The notes: generated from the letters alone by a model not told the origin. 64,000 nucleotides of DNA from Candidatus Propionivibrio dominans (GCA_016709335.1 JADJNC010000009.1:1-64000), one strand, 5' to 3'. Shown: positions 1-9,640, numbered from the stretch's first letter. A program made the numbers and translations.

Positions 1-54
1 TTGCGCATGGGGTCTTGCTGGTGGTCTAAACTGGTGGTCGTTAACAAGGTTTTA

Positions 55-294
55 GCCTTGCGCATGAAAACAACTGACGCTTGGGAGTCAGTTAAAAAAT
101 CATTACTGCCTGATTTCCACGCTCGTCATCCCGGTGAAAGCCGGGGTCCAGTTCGTTTACTTATTTCTTAATAAATATCAGAGGAAGGTACTGGATACCG
201 GCTTTCGCCGGTATGACGGCAGATTCTGACTTCATCGGGCCGCAGCAACAGGTGGCGAGCTATTGAGACCCTTGCATATGAAAATAACTGACAC
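55..294. repeat. Imperfect 25-bp direct repeats flanking a REP-like element
   Basis: Two similar segments (about 57-79 and 268-293) share the pattern CTTGC.CATGAAAA.AACTGAC. The first contains a small hairpin, AACTGAC at 72-78 pairing with GTCAGTT at 87-93. The paired-hairpin repeat lies between them and the sensor-kinase gene starts just after the second copy. This looks like a local duplication or a remnant of repeat insertion. No gene is supported in positions 1-299. Confidence 0.45.
94..226. repeat. Paired-hairpin REP/BIME-like repeat, copy A
   Basis: Two imperfect palindromes (CCCGGTGAAAGCCGGGG near 130 and ACCGGCTTTCGCCGGT near 197) are separated by about 50 A+T-rich bases containing ATATCAGAGGAAGGTACTGG. 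A closely similar unit lies at 38287-38416 and a more distant one near 53990-54100. Multiple intergenic copies with conserved hairpins are typical of REP/BIME families. Confidence 0.75.
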
Positions 295-299
295 CTGAG

Positions 300-1721
300 A
301 TGATTCGACTATCGTTTCGCCAGAGCATGCTGGCCGGATTCCTGTTGATCGCTTTGCTGCTAAGCTGGGCGGCGCTACGAAGCTGGCTGGTGCTTGAGCA
401 GTTTGTCGAGCAAAGCCGGCAGGGTAGCGAACAGGCACTGCAACTGAGCGCATCGATCCAGGAACTCGCCGAACGGACGGTCGATCTCGAACGCAGCACG
501 CGCCAGTTCATGGTGCTCAACGATGCCGCCCTGCTCGGTCGCTTTGACGAGAATGTAAACCACTCACTGGACGCAGTGAAGCGCCTGGAGTCGGTTCCGG
601 GAGAGCCGCTGGGGAAACTGCCCGGCGCCTGGCGACAGGCCGTTGAGCAGCTCAGCCAGGGTCTTCACCAGGCGGAGTCACGGGCCTCAAGGGCCGGGCT
701 GGTGCCTGTTCTGAACCGGCTGGCCAGGGTCAATAGCGAACTGGAACATACCGGCCGGCGCTGGATCAACGCGCAGCAGGCGAGCATGCTGGCCGAACTG
801 GAACAGAGCCGCCAGCACCTGACACGGCTGGTGATGGCGGCGGTCGTCGGCGCCTTTCTGGTGGCGCTGGCAATGGGCTGGTGGCGGGCCCGACCGATAG
901 TCAGTCTGGAGCGATCAATAGAACGCCTGGGCGAGAGCCGCTTCGACCAGCCGGTGACGGTTGGCGGACCCGCCGACCTGCGGCGAGTCGGACGCCGCCT
1001 GGACTGGCTGAGGCGTCGTCTGGGCGAACTCGAAGCCGAACGCGAGCGCACCCTGCGCCATGTTTCGCATGAATTGAAGACTCCGCTAACGGCCTTGCGC
1101 GAAGGCATCGCGCTACTGCAGGAAGAGGTGGTCGGGTCGCTTGAAGGATCGCAGCAGGAAGTCGTCGATATCCTGCAAGACAACGTGATGGCCTTGCAGC
1201 GACATATCGAAAGCCTGCTCCGGCTCAATGCCGCAGCCTTCGAGGCGCGCCGCCTGTGCTACCGGCCGTTGCCTCTGAGAAAACTCCTGGCCGACGTGGT
1301 ACAGGGCCGGGAGTTGCAGATTCAGGCGCGCCAACTGAGCGTGCTTGCCGATGCGCCGGCGATCACGCGCACACTCGACGGCGAAAAGCTGCAGGTGGCA
1401 CTCGATAACCTCCTTTCCAACGCCATCGATTTCAGCCCGCAAGGCGGAGTCATCCGGCTGCAGGCCGAGGTCGTCGACAACATCCTGCGCATCGCCTGCA
1501 TCGACCAGGGACCGGGCATTGCGGCAGAGGATGCCGAGCGTATCTTCGAGCCCTTTGTGCAGGGTGGACGCGCCTCTCCGACACCACGGCAAGGTAGCGG
1601 AGTCGGCTTGTCGATTGTCCGCGAACTGATGACGGCAATGGGTGGACGCGTGTTGCTGGTGCCGGGTAACAGGAACGCGCCGGGGGCAAATTTTTGCATT
1701 GAGGTACCCTGTGAGTCGTAG
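300..1721 (+). CDS. glrK: GlrK/QseE-like sensor histidine kinase
   Basis: 473-aa membrane sensor kinase. Transmembrane helices lie at about 8-30 and 177-196, with a periplasmic sensing region between them and a HAMP linker to about 245. The HisKA motif HVSHELKTPL has its phospho-acceptor at H257. The ATPase domain shows an N box around N370/N374, G1 DQGPGI (402-407) and G2 GSGVGLSIV (432-440). It precedes a lipoprotein and a sigma-54 response regulator in the order of the enterobacterial glrK-qseG-glrR locus, so it probably phosphorylates the regulator at 2354. The signal is unknown. The symbol rests on synteny and architecture. Confidence 0.85.
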   Translation: MIRLSFRQSMLAGFLLIALLLSWAALRSWLVLEQFVEQSRQGSEQALQLSASIQELAERTVDLERSTRQFMVLNDAALLGRFDENVNHSLDAVKRLESVPGEPLGKLPGAWRQAVEQLSQGLHQAESRASRAGLVPVLNRLARVNSELEHTGRRWINAQQASMLAELEQSRQHLTRLVMAAVVGAFLVALAMGWWRARPIVSLERSIERLGESRFDQPVTVGGPADLRRVGRRLDWLRRRLGELEAERERTLRHVSHELKTPLTALREGIALLQEEVVGSLEGSQQEVVDILQDNVMALQRHIESLLRLNAAAFEARRLCYRPLPLRKLLADVVQGRELQIQARQLSVLADAPAITRTLDGEKLQVALDNLLSNAIDFSPQGGVIRLQAEVVDNILRIACIDQGPGIAAEDAERIFEPFVQGGRASPTPRQGSGVGLSIVRELMTAMGGRVLLVPGNRNAPGANFCIEVPCES

Positions 1722-1793
1722 ATCTGATTTTGCTGTCGCTGCCGCGCCATGGCACCCTGGCGGCGAGGTTCTGGTTTTTAACGGGATGAGTCC

Positions 1794-2357
1794 ATGAAGT
1801 TGTATCGAATGCACAGTGCCTGGCCGGGGCTGCTTGCTGCCGCTCTGCTCGCCGCCTGCGCCACCCAGCCGGCGCCAGATGTGCCGCCACCACCGGCAGC
1901 ACCGGCAGTCGAGGCCGAGCTCGATGCGAGTGCGATGTTGCCGCTGCTCGCCTACTTCCAGCGCCTGCAACGCATGTCGGCGCAGGACCTGGTGCGGGAA
2001 CGCAATGTGCTTGCTGCTTTACCGCCAAGCCCGGCGATCCAGGTGCGCCTGGCCATGCTGTTGGGGCTGGTGCGCGGCCCGATGGATCTCTACCGGGCGC
2101 TGGCTTTGCTCGAAGCCGTGCTGAAATCAGGCGACCCGGCGGCGGCCAGCCTGCACCCGCTGGCGAGGACACTGGCCAGTCAATATCAGGAGCGGCTGAA
2201 ACTCGAAATGCAAAACGAAAAACTTGCCCAGCAGTTGAAGGAAAGCCAGCGCCGCAGCGGCGAACTTCAGGAGAAGCTCGATGCCCTGGCCGATATCGAA
2301 CGCTCGCTGCCGGTGCGCCCGACCGCCGGCGAGAACCTGCCCGGAGCACCGCGATGA
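1794..2357 (+). CDS. QseG/YfhG-like lipoprotein
   Basis: 187-aa predicted lipoprotein with signal peptide and lipobox LLAAC (C22). A proline/alanine-rich stretch follows, then a mostly helical body; residues about 140-175 are rich in Q/E/K/L and likely coiled coil. It sits between the sensor kinase and the response regulator, which is where QseG (YfhG) lies in enterobacteria; there QseG is an outer-membrane partner of the kinase. The stop codon overlaps the next start (ATGA), indicating translational coupling. Sequence similarity to QseG could not be tested here, so the role is inferred from position. Confidence 0.7.
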   Translation: MKLYRMHSAWPGLLAAALLAACATQPAPDVPPPPAAPAVEAELDASAMLPLLAYFQRLQRMSAQDLVRERNVLAALPPSPAIQVRLAMLLGLVRGPMDLYRALALLEAVLKSGDPAAASLHPLARTLASQYQERLKLEMQNEKLAQQLKESQRRSGELQEKLDALADIERSLPVRPTAGENLPGAPR

Positions 2358-3760
2358 AGCCTGCGCTCAAACCCGGTCTGAAGTCCGACGCTGCTCACGT
2401 CCTGGTCATCGACGATGACCTCGATTTGCTGCGCCTGCTATCGATGCGCCTGAATTCCTGGGGGTTCCGGGTATCGACGGCGGCCTCCGCCGAGGAAGGC
2501 CTGGCGCGCATTGCCGTCGAAGCACCGCAACTGGTGCTCAGCGATATCCGCCTGCCCGGCAAGGACGGGCTGGCCCTGTTCGATGAAATCCGCTCGACCC
2601 GACCGACCCTGCCGGTAATCCTGCTGACCGCGCACGGAACGATTCCCGACGCGGTGCAGGCCATGTCACGCGGCGTCTTCGGCTATCTGACCAAGCCTTT
2701 CGAGAGCAGGATCCTGCTGGAGAAGATCGAGCAGGCCCTGCAACTCTCCCCGCTCGGTGCCGTGCAGGAAACGGGGAATGGCGAAGCCTGGCGCGAAGGC
2801 ATCGTCTTCCGCAGCAGCCGCATGGCGGAGGTGATGGAGGAAGCCCGGGTGGTCGCTGCCTCCGACGCCAGCGTCCTCATCCGCGGCGAAAGCGGAACCG
2901 GGAAGGAAGTCCTGGCACGCGCCATCCACCGCGCCAGCCCGCGCGCCAGGGCACCTTTCGTGGCCATCAACTGCGGGGCGATTCCTGAGCAACTGCTCGA
3001 GTCGGAACTCTTCGGCCACGCTCGCGGGTCGTTCACCGGTGCCGCCGGCGCGCACGTCGGCCTGTTCCAGACCGCCGACGGCGGGACGCTGTTTCTCGAC
3101 GAAATCGGCGACATGCCGCTGGCACTGCAAGTCAAGCTGCTGCGCGTTCTGCAGGATCGGGCCGTGCGACCGGTCGGCGCCACCCGTGCCGAGCCGGTCG
3201 ATGTGCGGGTGCTTTCCGCCACCCACCGCGACCTTGAAGTCGCCATGGCCGAAGGCCAGTTTCGCGAGGACCTTTACTACCGCCTGGACGTCGTCACCCT
3301 GACGCTGCCGCGCCTCGACGAACGGCGCGAGGACATTCCGCTGCTGGCCGCCTATTTTGTCCAGGAACTGGTCAGAAAATACAAGAAAGGGATCACCGGC
3401 ATTGCACCGGAAGCGCTCGAAGTCCTTGCCAGCGCCGCCTGGCCGGGCAATGTGCGCCAGCTCTACAACGTGGTCGAGCAGTCCTGCGCGCTGGCCACCA
3501 CGCCGCTGATCACGCTGACCCTCATCCAGCGCGCCCTGCGCGTCCAGAGCATGGAGGCGCTGTCCTACGCCGAGGCGAAACAGCGCTTTGAACGCAACTA
3601 TCTGGTGCAACTCCTGAAACTGACCGACGGGAGCGTGGCCGACGCTGCCCGAATCGCTGATCGCAACCGCACCGAGTTCTACCGCCTGCTGCAGAAACAC
3701 GAACTCACGCCGGACATGTTCCGCAGCGTCCCCGGCAGCACCGGGGTATCTGATCGGTGA
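2354..3760 (+). CDS. glrR: GlrR/QseF-like sigma-54 response regulator
   Basis: 468-aa NtrC-type activator. The receiver domain (about 14-125) has acidic residues D20-D22, phospho-acceptor D64 in LVLSDIRLPG and K114. The AAA+ domain has Walker A GESGTGKE (178-185), a GSFTGA loop (225-230; most activators have GAFTGA) and Walker B GTLFLDE. A Fis-type helix-turn-helix ends the protein (about 425-455). It should activate sigma-54 promoters when phosphorylated by the upstream kinase; in E. coli the orthologue controls glmY, but no such target is visible here. Overlaps the lipoprotein gene by 4 bp. Confidence 0.88.
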   Translation: MKPALKPGLKSDAAHVLVIDDDLDLLRLLSMRLNSWGFRVSTAASAEEGLARIAVEAPQLVLSDIRLPGKDGLALFDEIRSTRPTLPVILLTAHGTIPDAVQAMSRGVFGYLTKPFESRILLEKIEQALQLSPLGAVQETGNGEAWREGIVFRSSRMAEVMEEARVVAASDASVLIRGESGTGKEVLARAIHRASPRARAPFVAINCGAIPEQLLESELFGHARGSFTGAAGAHVGLFQTADGGTLFLDEIGDMPLALQVKLLRVLQDRAVRPVGATRAEPVDVRVLSATHRDLEVAMAEGQFREDLYYRLDVVTLTLPRLDERREDIPLLAAYFVQELVRKYKKGITGIAPEALEVLASAAWPGNVRQLYNVVEQSCALATTPLITLTLIQRALRVQSMEALSYAEAKQRFERNYLVQLLKLTDGSVADAARIADRNRTEFYRLLQKHELTPDMFRSVPGSTGVSDR

Positions 3761-3855
3761 GCGGTTAGTGGGACTGCATTTGTTGTTCTGCTTGTTGCCG
3801 GAAACAGGTTACGAAGTGCCGGCCCGTCATGTGCGGATTTGAATCGGCTTTCATC

Positions 3856-4863
3856 TCATCGCGTCGCATGGATCAGAATATCGTCTCCGCTGTTCGGATC
3901 CTTCCGCAGCCGGGCGATGGCTTTCTTTTGGAATCGCATGGCTTCCCACCTGATGTCGTCACCAATCTCCAGGTCAACGGCGAACCTGCCGTTGCGAAGA
4001 ATGGCGAGGCTTCCGGCGGCGACCCTTGACGCATTGGCTGCCGAGGTCCAGGTGCGTATCTCCTTGAATCCCGCGCGGGAAACCAGTTGTTCGATCGACT
4101 TCATGCTGAAAACCTGCAGATGTCGCGGCACGTCCAGCGCCATCCATGCGGCACCAAAAGTGGCAAGGCCGAAGCTGGTGGCGTTCGGGGTTGCCATCGC
4201 CAGTATTCCGCCGGGCTTCAACAGGGTGTGGCATGAGCGCAGCAATGATGCCGGGTCGGATACATGTTCGATGACATGATTCAAGACAATGGCATCGAAT
4301 GACGAAGGAGCGAGCGACAGGTCCCCCAGTTTTCCGCAGTGGACGGGAACGCCATACGTATTCCGGGCGTTTGCGGCCGCCTTTTCGTCAACATCCTGCC
4401 CTTCCACTACCCAGCCATGCCGCGTGAGCAACTGCAGGCGTTCTCCGCCGCCGCATCCGACTTCGAGAAGATGCCTGCCTTGACCAGCAGGCAAGTGGAG
4501 AAGCTTCAATTGTGCACGTTCCGCTTTCAGCCCGTAGAAGCGTTTGATGACACGGGTGGCCAGCCTGAACGCCTGGTGCTTCAGATGCCCGAAAGAATGG
4601 GAGGCGTTATCATCGTTGCCCGCTGCGTGGGTGTAATAGCGCGCATAGGCCTTGAACAACTCCTGTTCAACCGGGCGCGGATCGATCCATAACGACTGAC
4701 AGTCATTGTTGGCGCATTCCATCTCGCGCCAGGTCCCTTCGACGCAACAGAAGATTCGATCAGTCAGACCCTCAAAAAGGACGCGACCTGATGAGCCACA
4801 GAAGGGGCAGTTTTCCTGAGGCTCGCACTTGATAGCGGCCCCGGTATTCGGCTTGTTCGTCAC
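3856..4863 (-). CDS. Class I SAM-dependent methyltransferase with N-terminal zinc-ribbon-like motif
   Basis: 335 aa. The N-terminal 70 residues carry CPFCGSSG and further cysteines (CC...EC....C), suggesting a zinc-binding module. The methyltransferase core follows: SAM-binding LLEVGCGGGERL (motif I), an acidic residue in EGQDVD, then FDAIVLNHVIEHVSDP and LLKPGGILAMATPN. This layout is typical of methyltransferases acting on sugars or other small molecules in cell-surface pathways, but no pathway genes are adjacent and the substrate is unknown. It is convergent with the glrR gene. Confidence 0.75.
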   Translation of the reverse strand: MTNKPNTGAAIKCEPQENCPFCGSSGRVLFEGLTDRIFCCVEGTWREMECANNDCQSLWIDPRPVEQELFKAYARYYTHAAGNDDNASHSFGHLKHQAFRLATRVIKRFYGLKAERAQLKLLHLPAGQGRHLLEVGCGGGERLQLLTRHGWVVEGQDVDEKAAANARNTYGVPVHCGKLGDLSLAPSSFDAIVLNHVIEHVSDPASLLRSCHTLLKPGGILAMATPNATSFGLATFGAAWMALDVPRHLQVFSMKSIEQLVSRAGFKEIRTWTSAANASRVAAGSLAILRNGRFAVDLEIGDDIRWEAMRFQKKAIARLRKDPNSGDDILIHATR

Positions 4864-5374
4864 AGGAACACTCTCTTCCCTTCACGACCTAGCATGTGCC
4901 GGGCTGCACCGCTGTCATCGTTTACAGTCTTCAGCAACATGACGTGCTCCAGTTTGCGACAATCTTCCCGCGCTTCGCGAATCAGCCAAGGTAAAACTCC
5001 CCGCCGTCTGCACGCCCCGGCTTGATTTGAATGGTCAGGAATTACAAGCGAATGGGCGGAGTATCTCTGACGGTCAAAAACTGGTCAATGCCAGTTTACC
5101 CACGTGGCCATGCCAAATCCCGCGATATTCTTCCGTGTTCAGACCGGTAGGGCCGGAAAATTTCCGGTGTCGCATCGTCAATCTGGCGCTGTCGCCATTC
5201 CAAAGCAATTCCAAAGCAATTCAAAAACCAAATGGCAAGTAAAATGCCGCATGCGGGCAGCAAGGCCGCACCTGACCCGGTTCAACGAGGAGACAGCTTT
5301 TCTCCTGGCGAACCGTCACGCCGGGTTGCCCGCCAGCGATCCGCATGATCGATTTTTCAGAAGGAGTTCTACCC
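4864..5374. other. Intergenic region without supported gene
   Basis: About 510 bp between divergent genes. Short ORFs here lack ribosome-binding sites and recognisable motifs. It must hold promoters for both flanking genes. I see no repeat or RNA structure that I would defend. Confidence 0.4.
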
Positions 5375-6358
5375 GTGACTAAACTTTATCGGCATATATT
5401 GGCCCTGGCGGGCGCTGCCCTGATGGGCCTCGCGCCTCTCGCCCAGGCCGAAGCCCCGCAGGTTCAGACGCAGGTGCCCGGCTATTACCGCACCCAGCTT
5501 GGCCAGTTCGAAATTACCGCCCTTTATGATGGCGAGATCGAACTCGACACAAAACTGCTGCGCAACACCAGCGCAAACGAACTGCAAGCGTTGCTGTCGC
5601 GCCTTTTTGTCGGCAATCCGAAAATGCAGACGGCAGTTAACGCCTATTTGATCAACACCGGCAACCATCTGGTGCTGGTCGATACCGGCGCCGCCAGACT
5701 GTTCGGCCCCTCGCTGGGTTACGTGTTGCAGAATATGAAAGCGTCGGGCTACGAGCCGGCGCAGGTCGATACCGTCATCATCACCCATCTGCACGGCGAC
5801 CATGTCGGCGGGCTGAATGGTGCCAGTGGCCAGCCACTTTTCCCGAAGGCCAGAATTCTGGTGGCACAGGCGGATAACGACTTCTGGCTGTCGCAGAAGA
5901 TCGCCGATGGCGCGCCGGCTGAAGTCCAGCCCTTCTTCAAAATGGCGCGCGACAGCGCGGCGCCTTATCTGGCCAGCGGACAATGGCACACCTTCAGCGA
6001 GGGTAGCGTACTGCTACCGGGCATTCAGGCCGTCAAGGCCAGCGGCCATACGCCGGGCCATACCGCTTTTGCCATCGAGTCGGAAGGACAGAAGTTGCTG
6101 ATCTGGGGTGATCTGGTGCATGCCCACGCCGTGCAGTTTGCCCGACCGGGCGTTTCCATCGAGTTCGATATCGACCAGAAACAGGCCATCGCGACCCGGC
6201 GCAGCCTCGCCATGAAAGCGATGGCGGCGAGCAAATCCCTGGTCGCCGGCATGCACTTGCCCTTTCCTGGCATCGGTCATGTTCGGGCGGACGGCAAGGG
6301 CAGTTACAGTTGGGTGCCGATAGAGTTTGCGCCAATGCCCCAAGTGGCAAAGCAATAA
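5375..6358 (+). CDS. Exported metallo-beta-lactamase-fold hydrolase
   Basis: I place the start at the GTG preceded by AAGGAG (5361-5366), giving 327 aa with a signal peptide (LALAGAALMGLAPLAQA). An ATG 30 bases upstream lacks a ribosome-binding site. Zinc-binding motif THLHGDHVGGL and the later GHTPGHT loop identify the metallo-beta-lactamase superfamily. The overall form resembles periplasmic members such as quorum-quenching lactonases or alkylsulfatase-like hydrolases, but nothing fixes the substrate. Apparently monocistronic. Confidence 0.85.
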   Translation: MTKLYRHILALAGAALMGLAPLAQAEAPQVQTQVPGYYRTQLGQFEITALYDGEIELDTKLLRNTSANELQALLSRLFVGNPKMQTAVNAYLINTGNHLVLVDTGAARLFGPSLGYVLQNMKASGYEPAQVDTVIITHLHGDHVGGLNGASGQPLFPKARILVAQADNDFWLSQKIADGAPAEVQPFFKMARDSAAPYLASGQWHTFSEGSVLLPGIQAVKASGHTPGHTAFAIESEGQKLLIWGDLVHAHAVQFARPGVSIEFDIDQKQAIATRRSLAMKAMAASKSLVAGMHLPFPGIGHVRADGKGSYSWVPIEFAPMPQVAKQ

Positions 6359-6493
6359 TTCAGGCGCGTGTGGTAATGCGATAGAGTTACCGCTTTGCGG
6401 CCCGACGTGGCCCAGGCCATGGAGTGCGCCGGAGCGAAGCCGTCTTAAGCACTCTAGTCGTAGCGAAGGTTTGACCAGCAAACAGGTGACCCC

Positions 6494-7123
6494 ATGAAGA
6501 TTGCAGTGATCGGCGCTTCTCGCGGAATTGGTTATGAGTTGCTCAGATTGGCCCTGGCTGAAGGCCACGAAGTCACGGCTTTGCTGCGCAACCCGGCCAG
6601 GCTGAATATCACCGACTCACGCCTGAAGCTGGTAGCCGGCGACATACTTGACCCGGCATCGACTGCGGCCGTTGTCGCCGGTCAGGACGCGATTTGCGTT
6701 TGCATCGGCGTCGCGCCAACCCTGCAGGCAGTCAATGTGTTTTCGCGTGGAATTGAATGTGTATTGGCGGCAATGGGCCAGGATTCACGGCAAAAACTGA
6801 TTTCGGTTACCGGTATCGGCGCCGGAGACAGCAAAGGTCATGGCGGCTGTTTGTACGATCGGCTGCTCAACCCGCTTTTCCTTGGCACCATTTACGCCGA
6901 CAAGGACCGCCAGGAAGCCATCATCAGAGCGAGTAAGGCCGACTGGCTGATTGTGCGTCCGGGATTTCTGACCCATGGGCCCCGGACCGGACAATACCGG
7001 GTGATTGAAAACATCACGGGTGTTACGGCAGGAAAAATTTCACGCCGCGATGTTGCCGACTTCATGCTGAAACAGTTGGCCACGCCAACGTGCTTTGGAA
7101 AAACGCCCTTGCTCTGCTATTAG
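6494..7123 (+). CDS. NAD(P)-binding Rossmann-fold protein (atypical SDR / NmrA-like)
   Basis: 209 aa. The N-terminal GASRGIGYELL fingerprint and ALLRNPARL are typical of atypical short-chain dehydrogenases related to biliverdin-reductase-B/NmrA-like proteins. The protein lacks a clear YxxxK catalytic pair, so it may be a redox sensor or flavin-reductase-like enzyme. Starts at ATG after GGTGA. No operon partners; the next gene is convergent. Confidence 0.75.
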   Translation: MKIAVIGASRGIGYELLRLALAEGHEVTALLRNPARLNITDSRLKLVAGDILDPASTAAVVAGQDAICVCIGVAPTLQAVNVFSRGIECVLAAMGQDSRQKLISVTGIGAGDSKGHGGCLYDRLLNPLFLGTIYADKDRQEAIIRASKADWLIVRPGFLTHGPRTGQYRVIENITGVTAGKISRRDVADFMLKQLATPTCFGKTPLLCY

Positions 7124-7204
7124 CACGATAGCCTTCAATACATTGCCAGCCCGACCGTGCGTGCTGTGCAGACAGAAGCGCAAGCAGATTTTTCAGCCGC
7201 CGGC

Positions 7205-7690
7205 TTACCAGAACTTCCACCACCACTTTTTCTTCTTCATCGTCTTCTCGACTTCCTTGGTCCAGGTCGAGTATTGACCCAGCCCGACCTTCTGGAAGTG
7301 GGCGCCGAAGCGCTTGTCGCTGTCATTGATATGCTGCACCAGCCAGTTCTTCAGGAAATGCAGCAGCTCGAAGGTGATCGTCGTATTTTCATTGTCAAGT
7401 TTGTGCTGCAGGGACTGCACCTGAGCCATCAGTTCTTCATGCTGCTGCTTGTGGATCTCGAACCCCGGGTAGTGAGTCAGGCGCATCAGGCTTTCTTCGA
7501 GCATGAAGTGGGTGCGCGTGTATTCGGCCAGGCGGTCGAGGATCTCGCGTGAAGTAGCCTTGCCATGATGCTCGATAATCGCCACGTGGAGCTGGTTAAG
7601 CAGGCCGACAAGTACTTTATGCTGTTCGTCGACTTCCTGAATATGCACACTGAAGTCGTCGGACCAGGTAAACAGTTCGGTAGCGATCAT
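7205..7690 (-). CDS. Bacteriohemerythrin
   Basis: 161 aa from the internal ATG (MIATELFTWSDDF), the usual hemerythrin N-terminus; an upstream start would add 14 atypical residues. The di-iron ligand pattern is visible: H in VHIQEVDEQHKVL, HFMLEE, then HKQQHEE and QHINDSDKRF. Expected to bind O2 reversibly at a non-heme di-iron centre, serving oxygen storage, delivery or sensing. A lysine/tryptophan-rich tail (KKKKWWWKFW) is unusual and could help membrane association. Confidence 0.9.
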   Translation of the reverse strand: MIATELFTWSDDFSVHIQEVDEQHKVLVGLLNQLHVAIIEHHGKATSREILDRLAEYTRTHFMLEESLMRLTHYPGFEIHKQQHEELMAQVQSLQHKLDNENTTITFELLHFLKNWLVQHINDSDKRFGAHFQKVGLGQYSTWTKEVEKTMKKKKWWWKFW

Positions 7691-8237
7691 GAGGAAGATT
7701 CCGGAATGAAAGTTTTTTTGAGTGCAGACCAACTATGGCCGCGATGTTTTTTACCAGGTTGAATACCCATGCTGATTATAGGAGAAATTCCCTGAACAGT
7801 CATTTCGAATCGGATATTATGGCTGCTGATCTGCGGCAAAGTGGGTTACCGGAGATCACACAAACCTCGGGTACCTGCGTTGGTCGATAACAAGATGTGC
7901 ATCGATGCTGTTGCCGCTTCAGTAAACGCAACTTTCCGGGAATGAATGGCGACGGGAGCGGTTTGCTTGGCATGTATCATTTGCTCCGTGATGTGACTGA
8001 CGATACCGCCATGAACGCGCTGTTCGATCAGGCAGCCAGGCTGATGTTGAAGAATGCTTCATGCAGAAGCAATCAGATGGTCGAGACTCAAAGTAAAATC
8101 GCAGAACAATTTTCTGCAATGACAGTCAAAACGGCTTTAGCAACACCGCGTTGATGTAACAGAGCAGCCACTTTTCATCATCTCTCAATTTACGCCACAG
8201 AATTTCTAATCCTGTCTTGACAAAATAATAGGAAGTC
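7691..8237. other. Intergenic region upstream of the Mrp-like operon
   Basis: About 545 bp. A possible 85-codon reading frame at 7897-8154 shows no recognised motif and no convincing ribosome-binding site. The region must contain the promoter for the antiporter operon starting at 8238, but no site could be assigned. Confidence 0.35.
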
Positions 8238-8786
8238 ATGTCATTGCCATCCACGCCCACTGACCAACCGAGTCTTGCGCCGCGTAAGCAAACTGCCGGC
8301 GAGGCCCTGCTATGGATAATCATGTTTGTGCTGCTGTGGTCGGCCATCAATCCCGGCGACCTCCATTCCTGGCTGGTCGGCATTCCTGTTGTGGCCTTGG
8401 CGAGCGTTGTTGCGTTGCGCCTGCACAGCCCGGTGCCGCGACGGTACAGCCTGCTCGGCGCAGTGCGCCTTACGACATTCTTCGTCGACCAATCCTTTCG
8501 TGGCGGCTGGGACGTCGCCAAACGCGCGCTCTCACCGGCCATGCCGCTGAATCCGGCAATGCTCAATTACCCACTGCGCTTGCGCGATGAATTGGCGCAA
8601 GTGCTTCTGGTCAACCTGAACAGCTTGTTGCCCGGAACGCTTTCTGCCGATTTGGCGGATGGCGTCGTTACTTTTCACGTACTGGATGCCGGCCCGGAGA
8701 CCTTCGCCGACATGCAAACCCTCGAAGAGCGGGTAGCGGGCTTGTTTTCCATCCCCTTGGGCACGGGAAAGGACGTACGCGCATGA
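8238..8786 (+). CDS. mrpE: Mrp-type Na+/H+ antiporter subunit E
   Basis: 182 aa. The hydrophobic N-terminus (two to three helices around LLWIIMFVLLWSAI and IPVVALASVVAL) is followed by the MrpE-typical region MLNYPLRLRDELAQVLLVNLNSLLPGTLSADL. First gene of a nine-gene run with 4-11 bp overlaps throughout. MrpE is a non-channel membrane subunit needed for assembly of Mrp antiporters. AGGAAG lies just before the ATG. Confidence 0.88.
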   Translation: MSLPSTPTDQPSLAPRKQTAGEALLWIIMFVLLWSAINPGDLHSWLVGIPVVALASVVALRLHSPVPRRYSLLGAVRLTTFFVDQSFRGGWDVAKRALSPAMPLNPAMLNYPLRLRDELAQVLLVNLNSLLPGTLSADLADGVVTFHVLDAGPETFADMQTLEERVAGLFSIPLGTGKDVRA

Positions 8787-9070
8787 ATGAATTCAACCTC
8801 GCGATGTGCGTACTGCTCCTGCTGATGATCGTCGCGGGATTGGTGCGCATCCTGAACGGACCGACGCCAGGCGACCGCATGCTGGCTGCGCAACTGTTCG
8901 GTACAAGCGGAGTGGCTGTTGTGCTCTTGTTCGCTTTTGCCATGGACATTCCGCGCCTGCTTGATCTGGCTCTGGTGTTTGCGGTCCTGGCGGCGGTCGT
9001 CGGCGTCGCATTTGCGCTGCGCGGCTGGGTCGAACCCGAGTCAAACCGGGGGGATAGAAGTGAACCTTAG
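8783..9070 (+). CDS. mrpF: Mrp-type antiporter subunit F
   Basis: 95 aa, three predicted helices. RILNGPTPGDRMLAAQLFGTSG is the family signature (RxxxGPTxxDRxxA). The start overlaps the end of mrpE by 4 bp. Small membrane subunit of the antiporter. Confidence 0.9.
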   Translation: MNEFNLAMCVLLLLMIVAGLVRILNGPTPGDRMLAAQLFGTSGVAVVLLFAFAMDIPRLLDLALVFAVLAAVVGVAFALRGWVEPESNRGDRSEP

Positions 9071-9359
9071 CGAATCGATATCCGCCGTGCTGATTCTGGG
9101 TGGGATGTTCTTCTTTGTGGCCGGAACAGTCGGCTTGCTCAGGTTTCCGGATTTCTTCACCCGCCTGCACGCGCTGACCAAAGCGGACAATCTCGGTCTC
9201 GGCCTGGTCATCGCCGGTCTGGCTGTGCAGGCCAGTTCGTGGGCAGACGTAACGCGGCTGGTACTGATCTGGCTGCTGGTACTGGGCGCCAGCGCAACCT
9301 TGTGCTTCCTTGTTGCCCGTACCGCGCTACGCCACGGGCAGAAGCCCTGGACGAAATGA
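9060..9359 (+). CDS. mrpG: Mrp-type antiporter subunit G
   Basis: 99 aa from a GTG start that overlaps the end of mrpF by 11 bp. Signature GLLRFPDFFTRLHALTKADNLG and three helices identify MrpG (MnhG/PhaG). The GTG start is chosen because the family begins just before the first helix (SESISAVLILGGMFFF). Confidence 0.88.
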   Translation: MNLSESISAVLILGGMFFFVAGTVGLLRFPDFFTRLHALTKADNLGLGLVIAGLAVQASSWADVTRLVLIWLLVLGASATLCFLVARTALRHGQKPWTK

Positions 9360-9640
9360 TGGACACGCTGCAAACGGTCTTCGACCTGGTGCTGGTGCTG
9401 GCACTGCTCTGGCTCGCGTGGCGCGTTTTGGCGGCAGCGGATTTATTCAAGGGCATCGTGCTGTTCATTGCGTTTGGCCTGCTCATGGCGCTGGCCTGGA
9501 TGCGGCTACGTGCGCCGGACATCGCCCTGGCGGAAGCGGCCGTCGGTTCCGGCATCACCGGTGCGCTGCTGCTGTCGGGACTGGCGCGCTTACGTCGCCT
9601 TGAGCGGAGTGCTCAGCCGCACATCGGAAGCGAACCATGA
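9356..9640 (+). CDS. DUF4040 / MbhD-like subunit (detached MrpA C-terminal segment)
   Basis: 94 aa, three helices. MRLRAPDIALAEAAVGSGITGALLL matches the domain found near the C-terminus of large MrpA proteins or as separate MbhD in hydrogenase-linked complexes. Here it is a separate gene, starting at one of two tandem ATGs (9356/9359) overlapping the mrpG stop. Confidence 0.8.
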   Translation: MMDTLQTVFDLVLVLALLWLAWRVLAAADLFKGIVLFIAFGLLMALAWMRLRAPDIALAEAAVGSGITGALLLSGLARLRRLERSAQPHIGSEP